45,846 nt of DNA, from assembly GCA_947306745.1 (NCBI GenBank), contig CAMZHH010000005.1, positions 1 through 45,846 on the forward strand, in the 5' to 3' direction. The notes beneath the pieces were generated by a model, which was not told where the DNA came from, made no database searches, and saw only the letters and a list, made by a program, of their open reading frames with translations. Below are positions 1 to 8,129 of this stretch, piece after piece. The DNA comes from an uncultured Candidatus Saccharibacteria bacterium. Its GTDB lineage: Bacteria; Patescibacteriota; Saccharimonadia; Saccharimonadales; Saccharimonadaceae. Position 1 is the stretch's first letter; each line of letters begins with the position of its first letter. The position numbers and the translations under genes are program-made.

Positions 1-118
1 GAGCGCCTTGGCGCTTGCTGTGAATGTATGGAGCCATCTTTGGGTGCCAGCGGCTAGTCTTATGACCAAAATGCGCACCGGCAGCAAGGAGCTCCTTGAT
101 ATCTGCTTGAACAGGCAT
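1..118 (-). CDS. rpsB: 30S ribosomal protein S2, 5' end only
   Basis: The reverse strand from 118 reads [20 protein letters not shown] and continues with [16 protein letters not shown], the characteristic N-terminus of ribosomal protein S2, which binds the 30S body/head junction near S1. Only about 39 residues are inside the window; the rest lies beyond base 1. The ATG at 118 has a purine-rich Shine-Dalgarno (GGAGAAGG) just upstream. A -10 candidate (TAAAAT on the minus strand, 182-187) gives a leader of roughly 60 nt containing a GTTCC/GGAAC hairpin. That leader could hold autoregulation, as is known for S2 in other bacteria, but this is inference. Confidence 0.95.
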   Translation of the reverse strand, partial: MPVQADIKELLAAGAHFGHKTSRWHPKMAPYIHSKRQGA

Positions 119-181
119 CTTCTACCTTCTCCTTCGTTCCACTCCACGCGGAACTGATTCATTAAATTTAATTACTTTGCT

Positions 182-257
182 ATTTTAACACAAATTTCCA
201 GATAACGCCAGAGTTTTCTTCCCTATTATTTGTAAAACTTCATTTTTGTGGTATAGT
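182..257. promoter_or_regulatory. Divergent promoters for rpsB and the 324 gene
   Basis: On the plus strand TTGTAA (230-235) and TATAGT (252-257) are 16 bp apart and face the 324 gene, giving a leader of about 60 nt. On the minus strand TAAAAT (182-187) faces rpsB. The 205-bp gap between the two genes holds nothing else that I recognise. Confidence 0.6.
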
Positions 258-323
258 ATATATTGTTGGCTGGCTTTTTGCTCCCGCGAAAAGCTCCAAA
301 GTTCTTAGAAAGGGGTAAAAAAC

Positions 324-797
324 ATGAAAACTAAAACTACCGAACTTCGGGTTCTTTACGAAGATCCCACTCCGCAGATTGGAAGTTCCTTCTCTCGCAG
401 TATCTCAACCATGCACGGTGACCTGATGACTTCGCGCCTTCGGGCGATGATTTCTACTCATGGGGAGCGCGTCCAGATTCCCAACATGTTGGTCTGGGAA
501 ATTGTACGCAATCGCGATAAGCTCTCCCGCCGCCTGAAGGTGACCCAGCGCGAGCTCAGCAATGTCAAAGCCGACCGCGACCTGCTCGACGATGCACTCA
601 ACGAAATGGTCAGCATTCTGCTTGAGCTGATGACCAGCAGCGCCGAATTGTGCGATGCGATTTCCGAAGAAGCTGATGAGGCTACGATTCAGAAGCTGAC
701 CGATAAGCTGGAGGCCGTGCGCGACATACTAAACTGCGCCAACGGCATGTTCGATGAGGACGACGAGGACTGCGACTGCGGTTGCGAGTGCGACTAA
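324..797 (+). CDS. Acidic coiled-coil protein with Cys/Asp-rich tail, unknown function
   Basis: 157 residues, soluble, with no signal peptide or membrane segment. Residues about 45-130 are strongly helical with heptad-like leucines (RDKLSRRLKVTQREL, LLDDALNEMVSILLELM), suggesting a coiled coil. The last 15 residues are almost only Asp, Glu and Cys (four Cys alternating with acidic residues), a possible metal-binding or redox tail. The ATG follows AAAGGGG, a good Shine-Dalgarno. Codons are visibly more GC-rich than in neighbouring genes, resembling the 16798 gene and suggesting high expression rather than transfer. It is transcribed alone, divergent from rpsB, and ends at a strong terminator. 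I recognise no family. Confidence 0.8.
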   Translation: MKTKTTELRVLYEDPTPQIGSSFSRSISTMHGDLMTSRLRAMISTHGERVQIPNMLVWEIVRNRDKLSRRLKVTQRELSNVKADRDLLDDALNEMVSILLELMTSSAELCDAISEEADEATIQKLTDKLEAVRDILNCANGMFDEDDEDCDCGCECD

Positions 798-825
798 AAA
801 TCGCGTGTAGTTTTATTACCCATCA

Positions 826-857
826 AAAGAGCCGCTAGCGATAGCGGCTCGTTTTTT
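826..857. terminator. Bidirectional intrinsic terminator
   Basis: A nine-base stem GAGCCGCTA (829-837) pairs with TAGCGGCTC (842-850) around a GCGA loop. It is followed by a T-run on the plus strand and preceded by AAAA, so it also works on the minus strand. It sits between the convergent 324 gene and htrA. Confidence 0.9.
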
Positions 858-866
858 GTATTAATA

Positions 867-2171
867 TTAATCTTTATATGCCGAGAGAGTTACGTTGACG
901 ACCATCTCTTTATTGTCGCGGATAATCGTGACCGGCACGACGTCGCCGACTTTATATTCACCAATTAAAGTAGCAATAGAACCAGCGCGACCAACTTGAA
1001 CGCCATTAATTTTGCTAACGATATCGCCATCTTCGATACCGGCCTTATCGGCTGGACCATCACTTACGACGGCGCTTTGGCGGCTATTATCGGAGTGGAC
1101 GTAGGCGCCTTGGTTTACAGAGAGGTTAAACTCCTTTGCGACTTCGGACGTAATCGTGACATAAGACAAGCCAAGATAGGCACGTTCGGCCTTACCGTTG
1201 TCGATAATATTCTTTAGCATGCCTTTTACAGCAGAGATTGGAATCGCGAAGCCAAGACCTTGCGCGTCAGTAGAAACGGCGGTATTGATGCCGATTACTT
1301 CTCCGGCAGCATTTACAAGTGGACCACCAGAGTTGCCTGGGTTAATCGCTGCATCAGTCTGAAGCATATCAGTGAGATATTCGACATTATTACCATCAGA
1401 ATCACCCGCCGAGATAGAACGGCCTGTACCGCCGATGATGCCTTGAGTGACAGAGTTTTGATAAGCTCCAAGAGCGTTACCGATAGCGAGTACTGGCTGA
1501 CCGACAGCGATTGTCTTTGAATCGCCAAGCGGAATAGTTGGAAGACCGCTTGCGCCATTAATCTTAAGATAAGCAACGTCATTGAGCGGATCGGTGCCAA
1601 CGATGGTTACGTTATCATAAGTATCACCAGAGTCGGTAATAACCTGAACGGAACGAGCGCCATTTACGACGTGTTTATTTGTAATGATATATCCGTCCTC
1701 CGTCACAATCATACCTGTACCAGAAGCACGTGCAGTACCATAACCGAAGTAGCTAGTGGTACGAACTTCGGAAATAATTGAAACCACGGCTGGCGTAACT
1801 TTCGATACGATATTCGCAATAGAAGTTTCTTCGAATTCAATAGAATTACCAGTGTAATAGCCGTCAGCAGAAACGGTAGCGGTCGGCTGGCTACTTTGAG
1901 AGTTCATCATATTGACGATAGAAATCGCCAAAGCACCGCCGGCTAGCATGATAGCGAGAATTACACCGACGATCACGCCAGCATTACTACCGCGACTACG
2001 CGGTGGGCGATCGACAACTAGCGTATCGACGTTATTTTTCGGTTTATAATTCTTCCAATCATCAGACGGAGCACTGGCACTTGAAGTAGATGTGTCAGGT
2101 GGCGTAGTAGGGGTCGACTGATCGACTACTGGTGTGTTGTTATTTGCTTCGTTTGAATTCCCACTCTCCAT
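867..2171 (-). CDS. htrA: HtrA/Deg-family membrane-anchored serine protease
   Basis: 434 residues. A disordered Ser/Thr/Pro-rich N-terminus (1-60) precedes one membrane segment (about 64-88), then an extracytoplasmic trypsin-like domain with the triad His167 (TNKHVV), Asp198 (LNDVAYL) and Ser281 (GNSGGPL). A single C-terminal PDZ domain spans about 333-434. This is the DegP/DegS-type arrangement with one PDZ; such enzymes degrade misfolded envelope proteins. The start has AAAGGAGAAAT upstream. It is the second gene of an operon, 21 bp after the 2193-2981 membrane protein, and ends at the shared terminator at 829-850. The role in envelope quality control is inferred from the family. Confidence 0.95.
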   Translation of the reverse strand: MESGNSNEANNNTPVVDQSTPTTPPDTSTSSASAPSDDWKNYKPKNNVDTLVVDRPPRSRGSNAGVIVGVILAIMLAGGALAISIVNMMNSQSSQPTATVSADGYYTGNSIEFEETSIANIVSKVTPAVVSIISEVRTTSYFGYGTARASGTGMIVTEDGYIITNKHVVNGARSVQVITDSGDTYDNVTIVGTDPLNDVAYLKINGASGLPTIPLGDSKTIAVGQPVLAIGNALGAYQNSVTQGIIGGTGRSISAGDSDGNNVEYLTDMLQTDAAINPGNSGGPLVNAAGEVIGINTAVSTDAQGLGFAIPISAVKGMLKNIIDNGKAERAYLGLSYVTITSEVAKEFNLSVNQGAYVHSDNSRQSAVVSDGPADKAGIEDGDIVSKINGVQVGRAGSIATLIGEYKVGDVVPVTIIRDNKEMVVNVTLSAYKD

Positions 2172-2192
2172 ATTTCTCCTTTCTTTGAGGGC

Positions 2193-2981
2193 TTAAATAT
2201 CGAAATTCGCAACTGAGAAAAAGAATACCATTACAAACATAACTAAAGCTGAAAATAATGCTGGAAGCATAATATCGTCAGCGCGAATTTTACCATCGTG
2301 CTGCAAGGCTGAACTATAGCCACGCGCAAACACAAAGAACATTAAACTGGCCACGATTGGAAATTGCGGAATGACGAAGGTCGTATCGATACCGATGCGA
2401 TATACGATTGACCAGTGATAAAAAATCCAGCTAAGCTCACTTAATAATAGACCACAGATAAAAGTAGTGAGGTTAAAATCATGATCAGAACCCTGAGTAA
2501 GTATATGCCTTGAAGCGCTATAGCCAATGACGAAGCTAGCCAATACGCCAACGATCGGATCAAAGTTTGAAGTTACCAATGCGGTTGCAAAAGTGCCAAA
2601 GAAGATAGCAAACATAGCCTGAATCTCAGTCGCGAGCGTATGGCTCATTGGCTTAATGATCACAAGCCAGATAGCATAAATAGCCGTCAATATAATATGC
2701 CAAGCATTTAAGCCGTCCGTGCCAGCCAAGAATACAAGCAAAGCTAAGCTGATACCGACCGTGAGATCAACGAGATTTGCCTTAAGGTTGAGCCACCAAT
2801 AGCGCGGGCGCACAGCCACGATACGCCACTTCGAAAGAATGACTAAGAGCACACCAAAAACCCAGTTACCGCTAATAACCGTAAGCGCCGTCGAAATAAC
2901 CGCCAAAGCGACGTTTAATACGACGTGCGTAACTGAACTGAGCGCGTTTCGCCCTTTTCGGAGCATGACATAATCGGCCAT
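2193..2981 (-). CDS. Polytopic membrane protein, unknown function
   Basis: 262 residues when started at the ATG at 2981. The reading frame is open further upstream, but that part would overlap the divergent lepB start. About seven to eight hydrophobic segments, no recognisable catalytic motif, and a small basic N-terminus (MLRKGRN). The start is ten bases downstream of a minus-strand TGCTAAAAT extended -10 (2992-2997), so the mRNA has almost no leader. It is the first gene of an operon with htrA, which hints at an envelope role. I cannot assign a family. Confidence 0.75.
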   Translation of the reverse strand: MADYVMLRKGRNALSSVTHVVLNVALAVISTALTVISGNWVFGVLLVILSKWRIVAVRPRYWWLNLKANLVDLTVGISLALLVFLAGTDGLNAWHIILTAIYAIWLVIIKPMSHTLATEIQAMFAIFFGTFATALVTSNFDPIVGVLASFVIGYSASRHILTQGSDHDFNLTTFICGLLLSELSWIFYHWSIVYRIGIDTTFVIPQFPIVASLMFFVFARGYSSALQHDGKIRADDIMLPALFSALVMFVMVFFFSVANFDI

Positions 2982-2989
2982 AACTTTAT

Positions 2990-3036
2990 CTATTTTAGCA
3001 CGAGAAAGCGGTTTTCCGCCACTTATGCTAAAATAG
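2990..3036. promoter_or_regulatory. Mirror-image divergent promoters of lepB and the htrA operon
   Basis: CTATTTTAGCA (2990-3000) and TGCTAAAATAG (3026-3036) are a perfect 11-bp inverted repeat separated by 25 bp. Each arm contains an extended -10 (TGCTAAAAT) pointing outward. The lepB ATG lies 7 nt after its TAAAAT and the membrane-protein ATG 10 nt after its own. A small GCGG-TTTT-CCGC hairpin (3008-3019) lies at the centre. Confidence 0.7.
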
Positions 3037-3041
3037 TCTGT

Positions 3042-3683
3042 ATGGAACAAAAACCAACTTTTGGCCAAAAGTATCCGGCATTAAAAGATATACTAAGCTT
3101 CTTAAGTTTCGTGACTGCTGTAGCGGTAGGCGCATTTATTTTGAATACTTTCATCTTCCGCAGTTTTAACGTGGTAGGTGGTAGCATGGAAAACACTCTG
3201 CACTCAAATGACCGCGTAATCGTAAATCGCATTCCAGTCACCCTGGCGCATTTAGCCGAGCAGGAATATGTGCCAGAACGTGGCCAAATTGTAGTATTTG
3301 CAAACGGTGGCAATGTTTCCGCTACAAACTGCGAGCCAATGTCTGGCATCGTTGATCAATATATCATTAAGCGCGTCATCGCCTTCCCTGGCGAGCACGT
3401 CGTTGTCGCTGACGGCACCTTGACTGTCTACAATGACGAACATCCAGAAGGTTTTAATCCAGATCTAGACACGCGCAAGTCCGACCAGGATGGCCCAAAG
3501 GAAAATATCTCTGGCAGCGTGAACGTAATCGTTCCAGAGGGCGAGTTGTTCGTTGCTGGCGACAACCGCGAAGGTGGCAATTCCCTCGATTCGCGTAGCG
3601 GTCTCGGCACAATTCCATACTGTCGCCTGCAAGGCCCAGTCTCGATGCGAGTTTGGCCATTCACTGCAATACGTTTCTTCTAA
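3042..3683 (+). CDS. lepB: Signal peptidase I
   Basis: 213 residues. It cleaves signal peptides from exported proteins using a Ser/Lys dyad on the outer face of the membrane. One N-terminal membrane segment (about 19-38) is followed by the catalytic serine in GGSMENTL (Ser48) and the general-base lysine in YIIKRVIAFPGE (Lys110). The C-terminal box is GDNREGGNSLDSRSGLG. Between Lys110 and that box is a modest insertion with a Ser/Asp-rich loop. The ATG is seven bases after an extended -10 and has no Shine-Dalgarno, so translation is probably leaderless. Convergent with rmuC. Confidence 0.95.
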   Translation: MEQKPTFGQKYPALKDILSFLSFVTAVAVGAFILNTFIFRSFNVVGGSMENTLHSNDRVIVNRIPVTLAHLAEQEYVPERGQIVVFANGGNVSATNCEPMSGIVDQYIIKRVIAFPGEHVVVADGTLTVYNDEHPEGFNPDLDTRKSDQDGPKENISGSVNVIVPEGELFVAGDNREGGNSLDSRSGLGTIPYCRLQGPVSMRVWPFTAIRFF

Positions 3684-3684
3684 A

Positions 3685-3715
3685 AAAATACCCCCGATAG
3701 CGGGGGTATTTTTTT
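3685..3715. terminator. Bidirectional terminator between lepB and rmuC
   Basis: The stem AATACCCCCG (to 3696) pairs with CGGGGGTATT (from 3701) around ATAG, flanked by an A-run on the left and a T-run on the right. The rmuC stop codon (3714-3716) lies in the T-run. Confidence 0.9.
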
Positions 3716-4805
3716 ATTCTTCGAGAAGTGGTTTGTCTACGACACTAGCTTCAATAGACGGCTCGTTACCGGTAATTTTTACGACATCCTTGTCAATCTG
3801 CGCGAGCGTTTTATGCGCTGCATTGTAATGATTTACCGTCGTGCCAAGCGACGAACCAAGTTTGCCCATGTAGGTATCGAAAGCTGTAATATGCTGGCCA
3901 AGCTTGGCGACGCGAGCCTGAATCTCGGCGGTGTCTTTCTCGATCTCCAAACTGCGTAGGCCTTGCAAGATCGTCTGTAAATAAGCCATGAAACTAGTCG
4001 GACTAGTCACAATCACTTTCTTATCGCGGTATGCATACTCTATTAAGTCACGTTCCGAGCTCGTAGTGCCAACTTTGTTGATTAGTAAATCATAATAAAG
4101 ACTTTCAGACGGGATAAACATGAAAGCAAACTCCATAGTTTTCTCGGCTGGACGAATATATTTTGAAGTCTCGTCGATACGGCCTTTCAAATCTTCGCGC
4201 ACCTTCTTGGCATATTTTTCGCGCTCAGTTTTATCTTTGGCAGCCACCATGCGATTGTAGTTTTCGAGCGAGAACTTCGAGTCGATTGGGAGGATTTTGC
4301 CTTTGTCCAGATAGACTACTGCATCGACTATTTCGCCGTCTTTAAACTTATACTGTAAATCATAAGAGCCCACCGGTAAAACATTGCCAAGCACAGTGTC
4401 GAGATAATATTCACCAAACACGCCACGCTGTTTCGGATTCTGCAAGACGGCCTGGAGAGTTTTGAGTTCGTCGGCGACCGATTCGACGTGCTTATTAGTC
4501 TCATTAATCGTAGCAAGGCGCGCCGAAATCTCAGCAATAGCTTGCTTACTATCGCGCATCTGACGACCAGACTCAGTAAGCTGGCGCGAAATCGAATCTT
4601 GCACGCGAGAGTTATTGTAATCGATTTTACGGTTCACTGCTTCATTCATTTGATCGATTTTATCTTGCGTGCGACGATTCTCTTTATCAATCTTTTGATC
4701 GATAGCTTTTGTAATCTGATTCATCTGACGCATCATGATAATTACTGTTGTAAAAAATACAACAATCATGACGACAATTAAAATAATTTCCAAAACATTA
4801 TCCAT
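3714..4805 (-). CDS. rmuC: RmuC-family DNA recombination protein
   Basis: 363 residues from the ATG at 4805. One N-terminal membrane segment (about 4-25), a coiled coil (about 30-110), then the RmuC domain with RGVFGEYYLDTVLGNVLP, the nuclease-like VDAVVYLDKGKILPIDSKF and the FMFIPSESLYYDLL box. RmuC proteins limit inversions and recombination at short inverted repeats in E. coli; the domain is related to PD-(D/E)XK nucleases. The ATG is seven bases downstream of a minus-strand TATAAT (4813-4818) with no Shine-Dalgarno, which argues against the TTG two codons earlier. Confidence 0.92.
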   Translation of the reverse strand: MDNVLEIILIVVMIVVFFTTVIIMMRQMNQITKAIDQKIDKENRRTQDKIDQMNEAVNRKIDYNNSRVQDSISRQLTESGRQMRDSKQAIAEISARLATINETNKHVESVADELKTLQAVLQNPKQRGVFGEYYLDTVLGNVLPVGSYDLQYKFKDGEIVDAVVYLDKGKILPIDSKFSLENYNRMVAAKDKTEREKYAKKVREDLKGRIDETSKYIRPAEKTMEFAFMFIPSESLYYDLLINKVGTTSSERDLIEYAYRDKKVIVTSPTSFMAYLQTILQGLRSLEIEKDTAEIQARVAKLGQHITAFDTYMGKLGSSLGTTVNHYNAAHKTLAQIDKDVVKITGNEPSIEASVVDKPLLEE

Positions 4806-4812
4806 AAGCAAT

Positions 4813-4854
4813 ATTATACCTTAAATTGACTTTTATGGTGTTTTGTGATATAAT
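4813..4854. promoter_or_regulatory. Divergent promoters for rmuC and the DUF218-like gene
   Basis: Minus strand: TATAAT at 4813-4818, seven bases from the rmuC ATG. Plus strand: TTGACT (4826-4831), a 17-bp spacer and TATAAT (4849-4854) preceded by TG, a near-consensus promoter giving a leader of about 20-30 nt. Confidence 0.8.
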
Positions 4855-4880
4855 TATAGTATAGCTACTTCTTTTAGGGG

Positions 4881-5393
4881 GTGATTGTTATTAAAAGAAG
4901 TATTATCTTAGCGCTTGACTTTGGCTATAGTCTGAACGGCGATACTCTTTCAAGTATCGACGATTTGGCGCTTGCAACTTTGAATGCAACTTATCGCTAC
5001 GAAGATTGTATAGTCTTAGCTCAAGAAAAAATCTACGAGCAGCTCGCTCGCATCTCGAGCCACGATTTCGTGATGTTTAAGCTAGAGACTGGCCAATCCA
5101 CTAGTATGAGCACCAATTCTGGTGGCACCTGGCAAGCGCTAATCATGGCAAAGTCCATCCTCGATCAATACGATCTAGGCTACGACGTGATTCTGATTGC
5201 GCATAAATTGCACTTCAGGCGTGCGCAGAATCAGGCCAAAAAGCTTGGCATTAACGTCATGCCGGCGCTTGACGTCGCACTACCCTATCGCTGTTATGCA
5301 GCAGCCGAGCAGTGGTGGTGTCGCAATCCCTTTTCTTGGCATCTACGTGAACTGATAGGTTACTTCCCGCTCAAACTAAAAGGACAGCTCTGA
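4881..5393 (+). CDS. DUF218 (YdcF/SanA-like) protein, probable
   Basis: About 167-170 residues with no ATG near the start. The pattern of an N-terminal LALDFGYSLNGD strand-turn, a central STNSGGTW segment, VILIAHKLHFRRAQNQAKKLG and the ending ELIGYFPLKLKG matches the layout of DUF218 proteins (YdcF, SanA, ElyC), a Rossmann-like family often tied to envelope metabolism. The assignment rests on these motifs only. The GTG at 4881 lies inside an excellent Shine-Dalgarno-like AGGGGGTGAT, so translation more likely starts a few codons later at an AUU (4890) or GUU. Own promoter and terminator. Confidence 0.6.
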   Translation: MIVIKRSIILALDFGYSLNGDTLSSIDDLALATLNATYRYEDCIVLAQEKIYEQLARISSHDFVMFKLETGQSTSMSTNSGGTWQALIMAKSILDQYDLGYDVILIAHKLHFRRAQNQAKKLGINVMPALDVALPYRCYAAAEQWWCRNPFSWHLRELIGYFPLKLKGQL

Positions 5394-5409
5394 GGCTGTC
5401 CTTTTTTCC
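5378..5409. terminator. Bidirectional terminator between the DUF218-like gene and dnaK
   Basis: AAGGACAGC (5380-5388) pairs with GCTGTCCTT (5395-5403) around a six-base loop. A T-run follows on the plus strand and AAAA precedes on the left, so it can serve both convergent genes. It overlaps the last codons of the plus-strand gene. Confidence 0.9.
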
Positions 5410-5429
5410 TTTAACCCTTGACGTGGTGT

Positions 5430-7331
5430 TTACTTGTCTACAACTTCACCTTCAACAGTTTCGCCGTCGTCGCTGGATTTGTTTTCCGATATTGATTCAC
5501 TGCTGGAGGAAGCGTTTTCGCTCGAAGCTTGCTGATACATCTTTGCGCCGATTGGCATGATGGCATCATTCAAAGCCTTTGTAGCAGCTTCAAGTTTATC
5601 TTTATCGTCTGCATACTTAGCGAGCTCTTCTTTAGCGTCAGCTACAGCTTTATTGATTGCTTCCTTATCTTCGTCGGAGATTTTGTCCTTATATTCGCTT
5701 GGCATCTTCTCGGCTTGATAGATGGCATTCTCGAGCTGGTTCTTAGCATCAACAGCTTCCTTGCGCTTCTTATCATCTTCGGCGTGAGCTTCAGCTTCCT
5801 TCTGAGCTTTCTCAATATCTTCCTTGCTCATGTTGCCAGAGTTGGTAATCGTAATGCTCTGCTCTTTGCCGGTGCCTTTATCCTTGGCGGTAACATTCAA
5901 GATGCCGTTCGCATCAAGGTTGAAGGTAACTTCAATTTGCGGAATGCCGCGTGGAGCTGGAGCGATACCATCCAAGATGAAGCGACCGAGGGATTTATTA
6001 TCCTTAGCAAATTCACGTTCACCCTGAAGGACATTAATTTCGACCTGGTTCTGATTATCCGAAGCGGTACTAAAGACCTCGGAAGCACTGGTAGGAATCG
6101 TAGTGTTGCGATTGATGAGTGGAGTACGTACGCCACCCATGGTTTCGATACCAAGGGTAAGTGGAGTGACATCGAGGAGCAAAACGTCCTTAACATCGCC
6201 GGCAAGCACGCCACCTTGAATAGCGGCACCAACAGCGACGACCTCATCTGGGTTTACGCCCTGCATTGGATCCTTACCGAAGAGCTTCTTTGCGCGCTCA
6301 ACGACAGCTGGCATACGAGTCATACCACCAACCATCACAACATCGGCGATATCGGAAGTCTTGAGGTGAGCATCTTCGAGAGCCTTCTTGACTGGACCAT
6401 CGAGACGATCGAGTAATGGCGAAACGAGCTCTTCGAGCTTGGCGCGAGTGAGCGTCATTTCGAGGTGCTTAGGGCCATCAGCGTCGGCGGTAATATATGG
6501 AAGGTTAATATCGGTTTCGGTAGCACTGGAGAGTTCCTTCTTGGCCTTCTCGGCTTCGTCTTTGATGCGCTGCATAGCGGCAGCATCCTTGCGGAGGTCA
6601 ATATTGTTTTCCTTACCGAACTCTTCGAGAATGTAATCAACGATACGGTTATCGAAGTCTTCACCACCAAGGTGAGTATCACCGTTAGTAGCCTTTACTT
6701 CGAGCACGCCATCGCCGAGCTCAAGAATGGAAACATCGAAAGTACCACCACCAAGGTCGAATACTACAATCTTTTCATCTTCCTTCTTATCGATACCGTA
6801 AGCCAAAGCAGCGGCGGTTGGTTCTGGAACAATACGTTTTACTTCAAGACCAGCAATCTTGCCAGCATCCTTTGTAGCTTGACGCTGAGAATCGTCGAAG
6901 TAGGCTGGAACAGTAATAACGGCTTCAGTGACAGGCTCGCCAAGGTAAGCTTCGGCATCGGCCTTAATCTTGGAAAGAACCATAGCAGAAATCTCTTCTG
7001 GGGTCATTTCCTTGTCGCCAAGCTTAACAGCTACACCGGCACCTTTGCGAACAATCTTGTATGGCAAAATGTCGATATCGTCTTGAACTTCCTTATCGTC
7101 AAATTTACGACCAATCAAACGCTTGATGCCGTAAATGGTATTTTCTGGGTTCGTAACACGCTGGCGTTGAGCAATTTTACCCACGAGGCGCTCGCCCTTC
7201 TTCGTGACTGCGACAACGGATGGCGTGGTGCGATCACCTTCACTGTTTGTAATCACCTCTGGCTTACCGGCGACCATATAGGCAAAGGCCGAGTTGGTTG
7301 TACCGAGGTCAATACCAATAATTTTACTCAT
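5430..7331 (-). CDS. dnaK: Molecular chaperone DnaK (Hsp70)
   Basis: 633 residues, full length. The ATPase domain opens with [16 protein letters not shown], with [14 protein letters not shown] and [13 protein letters not shown] further on; the substrate domain includes [18 protein letters not shown]. The C-terminal tail is Ser/Glu-rich. It folds nascent and stress-damaged proteins with GrpE and DnaJ, which are not adjacent here. The ATG follows AAGGAGGA by 11 bases. A consensus promoter and a perfect CIRCE operator lie upstream, so HrcA repression with heat induction is expected. Monocistronic. Confidence 0.98.
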   Translation of the reverse strand: MSKIIGIDLGTTNSAFAYMVAGKPEVITNSEGDRTTPSVVAVTKKGERLVGKIAQRQRVTNPENTIYGIKRLIGRKFDDKEVQDDIDILPYKIVRKGAGVAVKLGDKEMTPEEISAMVLSKIKADAEAYLGEPVTEAVITVPAYFDDSQRQATKDAGKIAGLEVKRIVPEPTAAALAYGIDKKEDEKIVVFDLGGGTFDVSILELGDGVLEVKATNGDTHLGGEDFDNRIVDYILEEFGKENNIDLRKDAAAMQRIKDEAEKAKKELSSATETDINLPYITADADGPKHLEMTLTRAKLEELVSPLLDRLDGPVKKALEDAHLKTSDIADVVMVGGMTRMPAVVERAKKLFGKDPMQGVNPDEVVAVGAAIQGGVLAGDVKDVLLLDVTPLTLGIETMGGVRTPLINRNTTIPTSASEVFSTASDNQNQVEINVLQGEREFAKDNKSLGRFILDGIAPAPRGIPQIEVTFNLDANGILNVTAKDKGTGKEQSITITNSGNMSKEDIEKAQKEAEAHAEDDKKRKEAVDAKNQLENAIYQAEKMPSEYKDKISDEDKEAINKAVADAKEELAKYADDKDKLEAATKALNDAIMPIGAKMYQQASSENASSSSESISENKSSDDGETVEGEVVDK

Positions 7332-7371
7332 TTTGGATTTATCCTCCTTGATTAAAAACGATTTTCATGTT

Positions 7372-7398
7372 TTAGCACTCACATGGCGCGAGTGCTAA
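7372..7398 (-). promoter_or_regulatory. CIRCE operator (HrcA site)
   Basis: TTAGCACTC-N9-GAGTGCTAA, an exact match to the CIRCE consensus, lies between the dnaK -10 and its Shine-Dalgarno. HrcA binding here represses heat-shock genes in many bacteria. Confidence 0.97.
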
Positions 7399-7407
7399 TT
7401 TATTATC

Positions 7408-7436
7408 ATTGTAGCGCGCTGGCACTCGCGTGTCAA
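7408..7436 (-). promoter_or_regulatory. dnaK promoter
   Basis: On the minus strand TTGACA (7431-7436) and TACAAT (7408-7413) are 17 bp apart. The spacer itself contains GAGTGCCAGC, resembling one arm of CIRCE. Confidence 0.9.
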
Positions 7437-7476
7437 GTCTGCCAAACAGAGGTAAAACCAAGATTTTTTGACTTTT

Positions 7477-8064
7477 TTATTCGGCTTCGAGATATTCGAC
7501 GAAGTTTGGAATAATTAATAAATAGCCACCCAAACCGGCACCCAAAGTAGCCGCAATTAAATCAAACATCGTATCGTCTACGCCGACAGAAATGAGCTGT
7601 TGCATGCTTTGGCCGAGGAATTTATCGCAGCCAAACTCAAAGAATTCCCAGATAACCCCGATTGCCATCGAGAAAAACATGATAAACATCGCCTTAAAGA
7701 GTTTTGGCGATTTATTTACCTTAAAATAAACCAATGCGTAATGGCCAACTAGGGCCGAAAAGACACCAGAACAGAAGTGAACCGCTTTATCGAAGAATGG
7801 CCATGTTTTATAGAGGTCCATGCAAATGCCCATATCGAGCGCAATAAAGAGAAACGCGTAGTAGATCAAACTAATACGGAAGGTGAACTTACATTTAAAG
7901 ATTTTCTCGACAACTTCTGGCAAGAATGGTAATACGAGGCCCGCCAAGAAACCGCCATATTTATTATATGTAGGATCCGTAAAGCACTTAATGCCCACGA
8001 CTACTGCGAAAAGTAGCAAAGATACCTTAATAAAAAGTAAAATTCCGCGCTTATATGCTTTCAT
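7477..8064 (-). CDS. DUF2238/YjdF-like membrane protein
   Basis: 195 residues with about six membrane segments. The motif FFDKAVHFCSGVFSALVGH, then GVIWEFFEFGCDKF and DDTMFDLIAATLGAGLGGYL, matches the Asp-His / Glu-Phe-Glu / Asp-Leu-Ala pattern of the YjdF (DUF2238) and VanZ-like integral membrane families, whose function is unknown. The ATG is nine bases after a minus-strand TAAAAT (8074-8079) with no Shine-Dalgarno. It is divergent from traX and is followed on its 3' side by the dnaK promoter region with no clear terminator. Confidence 0.75.
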   Translation of the reverse strand: MKAYKRGILLFIKVSLLLFAVVVGIKCFTDPTYNKYGGFLAGLVLPFLPEVVEKIFKCKFTFRISLIYYAFLFIALDMGICMDLYKTWPFFDKAVHFCSGVFSALVGHYALVYFKVNKSPKLFKAMFIMFFSMAIGVIWEFFEFGCDKFLGQSMQQLISVGVDDTMFDLIAATLGAGLGGYLLIIPNFVEYLEAE

Positions 8065-8073
8065 TTAGAACAT

Positions 8074-8123
8074 ATTTTACCACATTTGTCTATAAATAAA
8101 AGTATAAGCGAGTATGATAAGAT
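8074..8123. promoter_or_regulatory. Divergent -10 boxes for the DUF2238-like gene and traX
   Basis: TAAAAT on the minus strand (8074-8079) and the extended -10 TGATAAGAT on the plus strand (TAAGAT 8118-8123). They are nine and six bases from the respective ATGs. Confidence 0.65.
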
Positions 8124-8129
8124 GTAATT

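Noticed and set aside
3042-3068. A longer N-terminus for the 2193-2981 membrane protein, overlapping lepB
   Set aside because: It would begin inside lepB and cross the divergent promoter; the ATG at 2981 fits the -10 spacing.
5529-6416. Long open frames antisense to dnaK, and similar ones antisense to secA and the WG-repeat genes
   Set aside because: They are mirror frames of strongly coding genes, without Shine-Dalgarno or promoters, and their products are low-complexity or lack any family motif.
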